This document shows positions 41,265 through 49,180 of a stretch of DNA of 64,000 bases, piece by piece. Source of the stretch: Amycolatopsis echigonensis. GTDB lineage: Bacteria > Actinomycetota > Actinomycetes > Mycobacteriales > Pseudonocardiaceae. The notes below the pieces were generated by a model. It had not been told where the DNA came from. It did no database searches and saw only the letters and a program-made list of their open reading frames with translations. Numbering within the stretch: the first letter of the stretch is position 1; each line of letters begins with the position of its first letter. The stretch spans positions 1-64,000 of the forward strand of contig NZ_JACJHR010000027.1 in NCBI RefSeq assembly GCF_014174495.1, written 5' to 3'. The position numbers were made by a program, and so were the translations under genes.

Positions 41265-41660
41265 TCAGCCCTTCGCGCTCAACTGCCACGACACGCCCCA
41301 CCGGTCGTTCACCCAGGCGAACGGGCCGAAGCCGTAGTCGTCCAGCGGCATCAGCGTTCCGCCGCCCTCGCCGAGTGCCTCGTAGAGCCGCTTGAGTTCG
41401 TCGGTCGAGTCGACCGTGACGAACAGCGAGGTCGATGGCGTGAAGTCGAAGCCGTGTTTGACGAAGCTGTCGCTGCACCGCACCCGCTGCCCGGCGACGG
41501 TGAACTCGGCCATCACGATCGTTCCCTCCGGGCCCGGGCCGTCGGCGCCGTAGCGCTCCTCGGAGAGCACGGAATCACCGGGGAACAGCGACGTGTAGAA
41601 GGCCATCGCCTCGGCGGCGTCACGCTTCTGGAACATCAGGAACGGCACGAGGTCGGTCAT
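41265..41660 (-). CDS. VOC-superfamily protein (PhnB/3-demethylubiquinone methyltransferase-like)
   Basis: A 131-residue glyoxalase-fold protein: V-P-F-L-M-F near residue 5-10, A-E-A-M-A-F-Y-T-S-L-F-P, V-M-A-E-F-T-V-A-G-Q-R near 50, and the C-terminal D-R-W-G-V-S-W-Q-L typical of the PhnB-like subgroup. These bind metals or small hydrophobic compounds; exact reactions are seldom known. ATG 41660 has AAAGGG 8 bases upstream. The palindrome at 41704-41723 lies in its promoter. Confidence 0.88.
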   Translation of the reverse strand: MTDLVPFLMFQKRDAAEAMAFYTSLFPGDSVLSEERYGADGPGPEGTIVMAEFTVAGQRVRCSDSFVKHGFDFTPSTSLFVTVDSTDELKRLYEALGEGGGTLMPLDDYGFGPFAWVNDRWGVSWQLSAKG

Positions 41661-41703
41661 CGGAGTGCCCTTTCGCAGGTTGGGGTCTGGTCCGAACGTG
41701 GCA

Positions 41704-41723
41704 TTGACAAGAAGTTTTGTCAA
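41704..41723. promoter_or_regulatory. Palindrome upstream of VOC gene
   Basis: TTGACAA-N6-TTGTCAA, perfect 7-bp arms, 44 bases upstream of the VOC start and overlapping the stop of the decayed methyltransferase. Good operator candidate for the VOC gene. Confidence 0.55.
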
Positions 41724-42190
41724 GCGCGCAGCACGACGCACGCGAAGCCGAACGAGTGCCGGTAATCCCGGAGCCACTCGTCGCGGTGGGTGGCCGCGGC
41801 GGCGAGGGCTTCGGCTTGGTCGGGGTCTTCCGGGTGGTCCACGACCATTCGTAAGCGTCCAGATCGGCGCGGGTGCTCGGGTGGCCGTGGGTCGGCGTCC
41901 AGCCGGCGGCGGTCATCTGGCCGAGGAGTTCAGGCAGGTCTGGCAGGTCGCCGAAGATCTTGGCGGGGGCGGCTCGCGACGCCTCATTCAGTTGCGGCGG
42001 CGCGGGCACGGGAGAGGGCGAATTCCGAGGTGTCGACGCCGACGGCGCGGAGTCTCGGGTAGGGGGCGAGGGCGCGGATCAGCCACTCGGCACTGCCGCA
42101 GTCCAGGTCTAGAACAGCGGAGTCCTCGCGCGGGATGCCGCGGTCGAGCAGGCGCTGGACCTCGTCGTGGCTGACCGGAGCGGCGATGGG
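41720..42190 (-). pseudogene. Decayed SAM-dependent methyltransferase
   Basis: Three fragments of one protein lie in two frames. The first (about 42190-41984) reads D-S-A-V-L-D-L-D-C-G-S-A-E-W and V-G-V-D-T-S-E-F-A-L, which is motif I and the ribose-binding strand of a methyltransferase, then stops at 41984-41986. The second (to about 41850), in another frame, has D-L-P-E-L-L and Y-E-W-S-W. The third returns to the first frame with H-R-D-E-W-L-R-D-Y-R and F-A-C-V-V-L-R-A before the stop at 41720. The middle of the Rossmann domain is missing. Frameshifts plus a deletion mark it as non-functional. Confidence 0.75.
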
Positions 42191-42273
42191 TGCCGGACGT
42201 GGGCGAGTGCGGAAAGTCGTTCACGGTCTACGCGCGGCAGGCTGACACGCAGGGCGTCGGCCGCGCATCTCGT

Positions 42274-42897
42274 TTACGAGCGGGTGCGCATCGAGGCCGA
42301 CGGGGAGGTGCCGAGTACCCGAGCGGCGACCCAGGCCAGGCCGTCGGCGGTCTCGGCGGGGGTGCCGGACGGCTGCATCACGTGGCTCAGCACGGTGCGC
42401 ACGACCAGGTCCATGACCACGGTGAGCTGGCCGTCGTCGAGTGGCGGCGCGTAGCGGAGAACCCGGGCGCGCAGGACGGTTTTCGCTTCGGTGAGCAGAC
42501 TGCCGGCGCGAGTGGTCAGCAGCGGGAGGAATTCGTTGTCGGTGCCGTGCGTCGCGGAGGCGATGGCGCGCAGCAGGATGTTGTCGTCGGCCAGTTCGAG
42601 CACCGCGCGGACGGCGTCGTAGATCGCCTCGACCAGGTCGTCCGGATGCCGGTCGAACGCGGTGCTCACGACGGCGAGGAACCGCTGCAGCTCGTGCGAG
42701 ATCATCGCCTCGGCCAGGGCGGTTTTCGAGCCGATCTCGTTGTAGACGGTCTGCCTGCTCACCCCGACCAGTTCGGCCAGCCGCGCCATGGTGACCGCTG
42801 GCCAGCCGGATTTGGCGGTGAGTTCGATGGCGGCAGTGATGATGGGCTGCCGGTACTGGCCGCCCGCGGGCACCGGAAGCGCGCTCATAGCGGTCAT
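42274..42897 (-). CDS. TetR-family regulator of alkane hydroxylase operon
   Basis: A 207-residue regulator. HTH at about residues 15-60: A-I-E-L-T-A-K-S-G-W-P-A-V-T-M-A-R-L-A, then G-V-S-R-Q-T-V-Y-N-E-I-G-S-K. ATG 42897 lies directly behind the ferredoxin-reductase stop, so it is the fourth gene of the alkB operon; a second ATG nine bases downstream is possible. TetR genes at the end of alkB operons (AlkU/AlkX type) commonly repress them and respond to alkanes or fatty acids. Confidence 0.9.
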   Translation of the reverse strand: MTAMSALPVPAGGQYRQPIITAAIELTAKSGWPAVTMARLAELVGVSRQTVYNEIGSKTALAEAMISHELQRFLAVVSTAFDRHPDDLVEAIYDAVRAVLELADDNILLRAIASATHGTDNEFLPLLTTRAGSLLTEAKTVLRARVLRYAPPLDDGQLTVVMDLVVRTVLSHVMQPSGTPAETADGLAWVAARVLGTSPSASMRTRS

Positions 42898-42898
42898 T

Positions 42899-44101
42899 CT
42901 AAGCGGCCCTCTCCAAGGCAAAGGCGACTGCCTCGGACCACGGTGCCCGCGCGGCGATCCGCTTGCGGTACTTCATGATGTCGCGCGGTCGGTCGACAGT
43001 GAACGCGCCGACAAGCCGGTCGCCGCGCCGGTACAGCGCGGTGAAGCCGTACTCGGCCGGGACCGCGACGACCACCTCGTCCGCGCGCGGCGTCCCGACG
43101 AACTGGATGCGGTGGGAGTACCAATCGGACCAGAAATACGGCACGGCGCTGAACACCCGTGCGCTCGCGGGGTCCAGCGCGTGCCGAGCCGCGGCCGCAC
43201 CCTGCTCGGCCGCGTTCGTCCAGTGCTCCAGCCGCATCAGCTCGTCGTCGAACAGGGCGTTCGCCACGTGCGCGACGTCGCCGGCCGCGTAGACGCCGTG
43301 TGCGGCGGCGAGCGTGCCGTCGCAGACGATGCCGCCGTCGCGTTCGTGCAGCAAGAGTCCGCTGTCGCGCAACCAGCCGGTGGCCGGGGCGGCGCCGATT
43401 CCCGCGACGACGAGGTCGGCTCGGAGGATTTCGCCGGTGGACAGCCGGACCCCGGTGACCGCGCCGTCGGCGGTTTCGAATCCGGTGACGGTTGTGCCCA
43501 GATAGAGATCGGTGCCCGCGGCGCGATGAAGATCCGCGCAGACATCGCCGACTTCCGGTCCGATCGCGCGTACCAACGGAGCATCCAGAGCTTCCACAAT
43601 GGACACTGGTAGACCGCGTTTGCGGGCGGCCGAAGCGACTTCGGAGCCGATGAATCCGGCTCCGATCACCACTGTCCTCACCCCGCTGTCCAATGCGGAC
43701 CGGATGGCGATCGCGTCGTCGGCCGTGCGCAGCGAGTGAATGCCGGAAATCTCCGCGGTACCGGGCAGAACTCGGGCGGCGGCACCGGTGGCGAGGACGG
43801 CCGCGTCGTACGGGACGGTCGTGTCGCCGAGGTGGATCTCCCGGGCGATCGGGTCGAGTCCGGTCGCGGGAGTGCCCAGCCAGAGTTCGACGCCGAGATC
43901 GCGCAGGTCGTCCTCGCTGAGAAACGGTTCCACCGCAACCGGGCCGTCCGCCACGAGGAAAGCCTTCGACAGCGGCGGCCGGTCGTAGGGAAGGCGGTCC
44001 TCCGCGCCGATCAGCACGATCCGGCCGTCGTATCCGGTCCGCCGCGCCGATTCGACCGCTCGCAGTCCCGCCAGCGACGCGCCGACCACCGCGAGCGTCA
44101 T
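42899..44101 (-). CDS. FAD-dependent ferredoxin/rubredoxin reductase
   Basis: A 400-residue NAD(P)H-dependent reductase of the phthalate-dioxygenase-reductase/AlkT-like fold. FAD-binding V-V-G-A-S-L-A-G near residues 4-11 and P-Y-D-R-P-P-L-S-K at about 38-46; NAD-binding V-I-G-A-G-F-I-G-S-E near 145-154; V-Y-A-A-G-D-V-A near 269-276. It passes electrons from NAD(P)H to the ferredoxin encoded just upstream and on to the AlkB-rubredoxin fusion. ATG 44101 overlaps the ferredoxin stop (ATGA). A TCCACAATGGA word lies inside at 43593-43603. Confidence 0.92.
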   Translation of the reverse strand: MTLAVVGASLAGLRAVESARRTGYDGRIVLIGAEDRLPYDRPPLSKAFLVADGPVAVEPFLSEDDLRDLGVELWLGTPATGLDPIAREIHLGDTTVPYDAAVLATGAAARVLPGTAEISGIHSLRTADDAIAIRSALDSGVRTVVIGAGFIGSEVASAARKRGLPVSIVEALDAPLVRAIGPEVGDVCADLHRAAGTDLYLGTTVTGFETADGAVTGVRLSTGEILRADLVVAGIGAAPATGWLRDSGLLLHERDGGIVCDGTLAAAHGVYAAGDVAHVANALFDDELMRLEHWTNAAEQGAAAARHALDPASARVFSAVPYFWSDWYSHRIQFVGTPRADEVVVAVPAEYGFTALYRRGDRLVGAFTVDRPRDIMKYRKRIAARAPWSEAVAFALERAA

Positions 44102-44292
44102 GACACCAGCTTCAGCGCGAGCACCGGGCAGGCGTCGACCGCCGCGGCGAGGTCGGTCCGGTGCTCCTCGCCGGGGTTCTCGTCGAGCACGACGACCGTG
44201 CCCTCGTCACCCACCTCGAAGAAGTCCGGCGCCATCGCTTCGCACATGCCCAGGCCGTCACATTTGTTCAAATCCGCTTCGATCCGCATCAC
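44098..44292 (-). CDS. 3Fe-4S ferredoxin
   Basis: A 64-residue ferredoxin with three cysteines, C11-x5-C17 and C55-P, the pattern of single-cluster [3Fe-4S] ferredoxins that serve P450s and other oxygenases. The fourth cysteine of 4Fe-4S proteins is absent (Gly13/Gly15-Met16 in its place). GTG 44292 overlaps the alkane hydroxylase stop (GTGA); ATG 44289 is the next codon and could also start it. It sits between the hydroxylase-rubredoxin fusion and the reductase, so it is a likely electron carrier of this system, which is unusual for AlkB since rubredoxin normally does that job. Confidence 0.92.
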   Translation of the reverse strand: MMRIEADLNKCDGLGMCEAMAPDFFEVGDEGTVVVLDENPGEEHRTDLAAAVDACPVLALKLVS

Positions 44293-45689
44293 GCACTCAT
44301 CCTTCCGGGAGCAACGAAGTCGACCTTTTCCCTTACGCCGCAGTCAGGACAGCACCAACTGTCCGGAATGGACGACCACGGCGTCCCGGCCGGGAAGCCT
44401 TCGCGCGGGTCGCCGCGCTGCTCGTCGTAGACGTATCCGCAGCCGGGGCACATTCCGCCTTCGCGGGCGTCGCCGCGCACGTCCTCCGGCACGGCAACCG
44501 GCTTCACGGCAGAAGATCCATACTGGGCAAGGATTTTCTCCCGCTGAGACGGCTGGATGTTCGCCCGGCTCATATCGCCGTCGAAGTGGTTGAGCACCCG
44601 CTTGTCCATGACGCGACGCCACAGCGGCGGGAACAGTGCCAGCACGATCATCCCGGCGTACCCGGTCGGCAGCACCGGAGATTCGGCGAAGTCGCGCAGG
44701 GTCTGGTAGCGGCGGGTCGGGTTGGCGTGGTGATCGCTGTGCCGCTGCAGGTGATACAGCAGGACGTTGGTGGCGATGTTGTTGGAATTCCAGCTGTGGC
44801 TGGGATCCACGCGCTCGTACCGGCGGCGCTCCGGCGGCCCGACCTTCTGCCGCAACATCCCGTAGTGCTCCATGTAGTTCACGACTTCCAGCAGCGAGAA
44901 CCCGATCACCGCCTGGATCACCAGGTACGGCAGGATTCCGACGCCAAGCCACGCCACCATCGCGACCCACAGCACCGCGGACATCAGCCACGCGTTGAGC
45001 ACGTCGTTGCCGATCCGGAACGGATGCTTGTTCCGGCGGGCGTAACGCTTGCGCTCCAGTCCCCACGCGGATTTCAGCGAACCGAACACAGTGCGCGGCC
45101 AGAACCGGTAGAAGCTCTCGCCGACGCGGCTCGACGCCGGGTCCTCCGGAGTCGCGACGCGCACGTGGTGCCCGCGGTTGTGCTCGATGTAGAAGTGCCC
45201 GTAAAAGCTTTGCGCCAGCGCGATCTTCGACAGCCAGCGCTCGTGGCTTTCCTTCTTGTGGCCCAGTTCGTGCGCGGTGTTGATGCCGATCCCGCCGATG
45301 CAGCCGATCGAGACGGCCAGTCCGACCTTGTCCGCGATGGACAGTTCACCGCGCGCGATCAGCCAGAACGCGAAGACGAATCCGACGTACTGGATCGGCA
45401 GGAACAGGTAGGTGATCCACCGGTAGTACCGGTCCTGTTCGAGCCGCTCGATCACGTCGTCCGGCGGATTGCTCCGGTCGAGCCCGGCGACCAGGTCGAT
45501 CGCGGGCACGATCGCCAGGATCACGATCGGCCCGATCCAGAGCCAGACGCCCCATCCGGTCGCGGCGTGCAGGCCGATCGCGAGGAACGCCAGCGACGGC
45601 ACGACCAGTCCGATCAGCCACAGGTACCGCTTCTTGTCGGTCCATCCTTCGGTCGACCCCAGCGGCACGGTGCCGGTCATCTCGCTCAT
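44289..45689 (-). CDS. alkB: Alkane 1-monooxygenase AlkB fused to rubredoxin
   Basis: A 466-residue membrane di-iron hydroxylase with a C-terminal rubredoxin. Six hydrophobic segments; histidine boxes H-E-L-G-H at 140-144, E-H-N-R-G-H-H at 169-175 and R-H-S-D-H-H at 316-321, plus N-Y-M-E-H-Y-G at 271-277. A linker near 385-410 leads to rubredoxin cysteines C414-x2-C417 and C447-x2-C450. It should oxidise n-alkanes to 1-alkanols using electrons relayed by its own rubredoxin. ATG 45689 has GGAGG 6 bases upstream. First gene of alkB-rubredoxin, ferredoxin, reductase, TetR, all overlapping or abutting. Fusions of this kind are known from actinomycetes. Confidence 0.95.
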   Translation of the reverse strand: MSEMTGTVPLGSTEGWTDKKRYLWLIGLVVPSLAFLAIGLHAATGWGVWLWIGPIVILAIVPAIDLVAGLDRSNPPDDVIERLEQDRYYRWITYLFLPIQYVGFVFAFWLIARGELSIADKVGLAVSIGCIGGIGINTAHELGHKKESHERWLSKIALAQSFYGHFYIEHNRGHHVRVATPEDPASSRVGESFYRFWPRTVFGSLKSAWGLERKRYARRNKHPFRIGNDVLNAWLMSAVLWVAMVAWLGVGILPYLVIQAVIGFSLLEVVNYMEHYGMLRQKVGPPERRRYERVDPSHSWNSNNIATNVLLYHLQRHSDHHANPTRRYQTLRDFAESPVLPTGYAGMIVLALFPPLWRRVMDKRVLNHFDGDMSRANIQPSQREKILAQYGSSAVKPVAVPEDVRGDAREGGMCPGCGYVYDEQRGDPREGFPAGTPWSSIPDSWCCPDCGVREKVDFVAPGRMSA

Positions 45690-45812
45690 CACGCCCTCCT
45701 CCGTTGGCTGGCTTTACACGAAGGTAAGACATGTACAGTGCGATTGACAAGAGGTATCCGAATGTAAAGTTGACACGGAGGAGTGAACCCGCGGGTCGGG
45801 CGTCGGTCGAAG
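45690..45812 (-). promoter_or_regulatory. Promoter gap of the alkane hydroxylase operon
   Basis: 123 bases, AT-rich between 45711 and 45775. TTTAC at 45712-45716 and GTAAA further right (near 45763) form an outer symmetry, and ATTGACAAG lies between. In the leftward direction a TTGTCA and a TACATG/TCTTAC region could serve as -35 and -10. Likely site for the TetR of the operon. Confidence 0.4.
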
Positions 45813-46688
45813 TCAGCCGGGGACGCGGGCGTGCCGCAGCACCTCGACCACCGGGTCCAGCCGGGTGTCGGCGGTGCGCCGGATCAGGAACGTGGTCAGC
45901 GTGGCGACGAGATCGTCGATCGGGAGGACCGCGCATTCGTTCGGGTCCAGCGCCAGCGCGGTCGCGGATTCGACCGGCGCGAGGGTGAAGCTTTTGGTGC
46001 TGCGCAAGAAGATCAGCAGTCCGCTGACGTCGGAGAACTGCGCCTCTGGATCGACCAGCACGCCCTTGGCGGCGAGCTGCTCGGCCCGCCGCGAACCGAG
46101 GTCCCAGTGTCGCGGACCCTGCAGATACTGGAATCCGCGCAGGTCAGCCAGGGTCAGCGAGGTGCGTCCGGGGAAGCGCGACGCGTCGACCACGGCGCCG
46201 AGCGGCTCGCGGTAAAGCACGATCGTGGACAGCCGGTCATCGGAAGTGCCCAGATGTGACACCGCGAGGTCGATCGAGTTGCTCCGCAGCGCTGATTCCA
46301 TCTCGAGCGACGGCATCTGCCGCAGCGTGAACCGGTAGGAGCCGTCCAGGGCCCGGATCGATTCGCTGAGCTGGCGGCGGTGCGCGGGGTTGAGCACGTC
46401 GGGGATGGCAAGGCGGATGTCGGTGCGCTGGTCGCGGTTGCGCATTTTCGCCGGAATGGCGTCGAAGCCCGAGACGACCGCTTCGGCGAGCGGCAGCAGT
46501 GCTTCGCCCGCCTCGGACAGCCGGGTGTGGTGGGTGGAGCGGTCGAACAGCGGTTCGCCCAGCTCGCGTTCGAGGTCGCGAATCCGCTGGCTGAGCGGCG
46601 GCACCGACATGTTCAGCGACCGCGCGGCGCGGGTGAAGTTCAGCTCGCGCGCGACCGCGAGGAAGTACCGCAGGTGGTGGATCTCCAC
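45813..46688 (-). CDS. LysR-family regulator of beta-oxidation operon
   Basis: A 291-residue LysR-type regulator. HTH at about residues 2-60: H-H-L-R-Y-F-L-A-V-A-R-E-L-N-F-T-R-A-A-R, then S-V-P-P-L-S-Q-R-I-R-D-L-E. Effector-binding domain follows. GTG 46688 gives the standard M-E-I-H-H-L-R-Y-F; a GTG 18 bases upstream is possible. It is divergent from the CoA-transferase/acyl-CoA-dehydrogenase operon across 130 bases and should control it, with an acyl-CoA or free acid as effector. Confidence 0.92.
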   Translation of the reverse strand: MEIHHLRYFLAVARELNFTRAARSLNMSVPPLSQRIRDLERELGEPLFDRSTHHTRLSEAGEALLPLAEAVVSGFDAIPAKMRNRDQRTDIRLAIPDVLNPAHRRQLSESIRALDGSYRFTLRQMPSLEMESALRSNSIDLAVSHLGTSDDRLSTIVLYREPLGAVVDASRFPGRTSLTLADLRGFQYLQGPRHWDLGSRRAEQLAAKGVLVDPEAQFSDVSGLLIFLRSTKSFTLAPVESATALALDPNECAVLPIDDLVATLTTFLIRRTADTRLDPVVEVLRHARVPG

Positions 46689-46712
46689 GCAGTGCAGCGT
46701 ACCCACGGTGTT

Positions 46713-46737
46713 ATCAGCGTGGTCATACCGATCTGAT
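46713..46737. promoter_or_regulatory. Candidate LysR box of beta-oxidation operon
   Basis: ATCAG at 46713-46717 and CTGAT at 46733-46737 form an inverted pair spaced by 15 bases in the divergent gap next to the regulator start. Confidence 0.45.
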
Positions 46738-46818
46738 GCACTCGGTCATTCCCTTCCGGTGAGCAAGCGCTTAGCGTCAAGAGCGAAGCCAAAGATCGTC
46801 AACGGGAGGACCGCGAAG

Positions 46819-47991
46819 ATGCCCGACGAAGCCACCGGACCGCTTTCCGGGGTGAAGGTGCTCGACCTGTCGTCCGCGGTGATGGGCCCGTACGCCACGC
46901 AGATCCTCGGCGACTTCGGTGCCGACGTGATCCGGGTCGAACCGCTGCGCGACGTCGCCCGGCACTCGCCGGCCAACACCGGCCGCACGCCGGGGATGGC
47001 CCCGCTGTACATGCAGGTCAACCAGAACAAACGCAGTATCGAACTCGACCTCAAGGACCCCGCCGGCCGCGAAGACCTCTTCGCCCTGCTCGCCGACGCC
47101 GACGTCCTCGTCACCAACATGCGCGCCGCCGCCCTCGACCGGCTCGGCCTCGGCTACGAGCAGCTGCGCGAATGCTTCCCGCGCCTCGTCTACGCCCACG
47201 CGCAGGGCTTCGCGCCCCACTCGTCGCGCGCCAACCGCCCCGCCTACGACGAGGTCATCCAGGCCACGTCCGGCCTGGTCAGCCTGCAGGACCGGGCGGG
47301 CGGCACGCTGCAGTTCGTCCCGACCTTCATCGCCGACAAGACCGCCGCGCTGTACCTGCTGGGCGGCGTTCTCGCCGCGCTGTTCGACCAGCAGCGCACC
47401 GGCAAGGGCCAGCAGGTCGAACTGGCGATGGCCGACGCGATGATCGCGGTCAACCTCGTCGAGCACCTGGCGGGCGACGTCTTCGTCCCGGCCGCCGGCG
47501 ACGTCGGCAACCCGCTTTCGCTCAGCGACACGCACGCCGCCATGCGCACGGCCGACGGCGGCGCGATCGCCGCGGTGCCCTACACCAACGACGCCGTGCG
47601 GACGCTGCTGATCGGCGCCGGCCTCGAAGACGCCGCGGCCGATCCGGCCTGGGACTCCCCGGTGATCGACCGGGAGATTTTCACCGCGGGGGTGGAGAAG
47701 GTACTGGCCAACTCCACGAACCGCACCACCGCGGAGTGGGAGGAGTACCTGACCGCCCATGACGTTCCGTACGCGGTCGTCGTCGACATCGCCGACCTGC
47801 CGACCGACCCGTACGTTCAGGAAGTCGGGCTGATCACCGAGCGGGAACACCCGACCGAGGGCACGATCCGCGTAGTGGAGAGCCCGCTGCATTTCTCGCG
47901 GACCCCGGCCGGGTTCCGCAGGCACGCCGAACGCGCCGGAGCGAGCACCGCCGAAGTCGTCGGAGCCGTACGCACCACTGAAGGGGTTTGA
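46819..47991 (+). CDS. CaiB/BaiF-family CoA transferase
   Basis: A 390-residue class III CoA transferase. V-L-D-L-S-S-A-V-M-G-P-Y-A near residues 14-26, the catalytic aspartate in Y-D-E-V-I-Q-A-T-S-G near 157-166, and G-K-G-Q-Q-V-E near 200-206 are standard. It would load an acid onto CoA from a donor acyl-CoA, the activating step of this operon. ATG 46819 follows GGGAGGA. First gene of a six-gene operon; the next gene starts three bases after its stop. Confidence 0.92.
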   Translation: MPDEATGPLSGVKVLDLSSAVMGPYATQILGDFGADVIRVEPLRDVARHSPANTGRTPGMAPLYMQVNQNKRSIELDLKDPAGREDLFALLADADVLVTNMRAAALDRLGLGYEQLRECFPRLVYAHAQGFAPHSSRANRPAYDEVIQATSGLVSLQDRAGGTLQFVPTFIADKTAALYLLGGVLAALFDQQRTGKGQQVELAMADAMIAVNLVEHLAGDVFVPAAGDVGNPLSLSDTHAAMRTADGGAIAAVPYTNDAVRTLLIGAGLEDAAADPAWDSPVIDREIFTAGVEKVLANSTNRTTAEWEEYLTAHDVPYAVVVDIADLPTDPYVQEVGLITEREHPTEGTIRVVESPLHFSRTPAGFRRHAERAGASTAEVVGAVRTTEGV

Positions 47992-47994
47992 TCG

Positions 47995-49167
47995 ATGGAT
48001 CTCGAACTGTCTCAAGAGGACCTCGCGTTCCGGGACGAATTGCGGGAGGTGTTCCTGGGCGCGATTCCGGAGGAAATTCGCAAGCGCAGCGCGCTCGGCC
48101 AGATCACGCGCGACGACATCGTCACGAGCCAGCGGATCCTGAACGAGCACGGCCTCGCCGTGCCGCACTGGCCGGTCGAATGGGGCGGCCGCGATTGGAC
48201 GCCGACCCAGTCCCACATCTACGCCTCCGAACTGCAGCGCAACGCGGTGCCGCAGCCGCTCGCCTTCAACGCGAGCATGGTCGGCCCGATCATCGCCGAG
48301 TTCGGCAGCGAGGAACAGAAGAAGAAGTTCCTCCCGGCCACCGCGAATCTCGACATCTGGTGGTCGCAGGGCTTCTCCGAGCCGGAGGCCGGTTCGGACC
48401 TGGCCGGGCTGCGCACCACCGCGAAACGCGACGGCGACCACTACGTCCTCAATGGACAGAAGACCTGGACCACGCTCGGCCAGTACGGCGACTGGATGTT
48501 CGTGCTCGCGCGGACCAACCCGGACGCGCCGCGCAAGCAGCAGGGCCTGTCCTTCCTGCTGCTCGACCTGAACACGCCGGGGATCGAGCGCCGTCCGATC
48601 AAGCTGGTCGACGGGTCCGCCGAGGTCAACGAGTTCTTCTTCGACAACGTGCTCATCCCGGCGGAGAACCTCGTCGGCGAGGAGAACAAGGGCTGGACGT
48701 ACGCGAAGTTCCTGCTCGGCAACGAGCGCAACGGCATCGCCCAGGTCGGCACCGGTCAGCGGATTTTCGCCGACCTCGCCGCCGCGGCCGCGGATCTGCC
48801 CACTGAGGACGGTCCGCTCGCGGACGACCACGAGTTCCGCGCGGCCATGCACACCGCGAAGACCACGCTGCTCGCGCTGGAGGCGACCCAGATGCGGGTC
48901 ACCGCCGCTTCGGAAAACGGCCAGCCGAGCCCGGTGTCGTCGCTGCTCAAGATGGAGGGCACGCAGGCCTTGCAGGCGCTCACGAAGCTGCGCATGCGCG
49001 CGGCCGGTTCCGACGGCATGCTGCTGGACACCGAGTCGCCGGTCCAGGCCGACGAGGCCGCGGTGGTGGCCGCGGCGCAGTACCTGAACCAGCGGAAGCT
49101 GTCGATTTTCGGCGGCTCCAACGAAATCCAGCGCGGCGTCATCGCGAAGACGATCCTCGGTCTGTAA
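47995..49167 (+). CDS. Acyl-CoA dehydrogenase, first subunit of a likely pair
   Basis: A 390-residue acyl-CoA dehydrogenase. G-F-S-E-P-E-A-G-S-D-L near residues 126-136, N-G-Q-K-T-W-T-T near 154-161, and the C-terminal I-F-G-G-S-N-E-I-Q-R-G-V-I-A-K, where Gly-Gly replaces the usual Tyr-Glu. This C-terminus is seen in FadE proteins of steroid and terpenoid side-chain oxidation that work as mixed pairs. It oxidises the CoA ester formed by the CoA transferase. ATG 47995 is three bases after the previous stop. Confidence 0.9.
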   Translation: MDLELSQEDLAFRDELREVFLGAIPEEIRKRSALGQITRDDIVTSQRILNEHGLAVPHWPVEWGGRDWTPTQSHIYASELQRNAVPQPLAFNASMVGPIIAEFGSEEQKKKFLPATANLDIWWSQGFSEPEAGSDLAGLRTTAKRDGDHYVLNGQKTWTTLGQYGDWMFVLARTNPDAPRKQQGLSFLLLDLNTPGIERRPIKLVDGSAEVNEFFFDNVLIPAENLVGEENKGWTYAKFLLGNERNGIAQVGTGQRIFADLAAAAADLPTEDGPLADDHEFRAAMHTAKTTLLALEATQMRVTAASENGQPSPVSSLLKMEGTQALQALTKLRMRAAGSDGMLLDTESPVQADEAAVVAAAQYLNQRKLSIFGGSNEIQRGVIAKTILGL

Positions 49168-49180
49168 GGGACGGCGACTC

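Noticed and set aside
42274..45689. Reading the ferredoxin and reductase as a P450 redox pair
   Set aside because: No P450 gene in this operon; all four genes overlap or abut with the AlkB-rubredoxin fusion.
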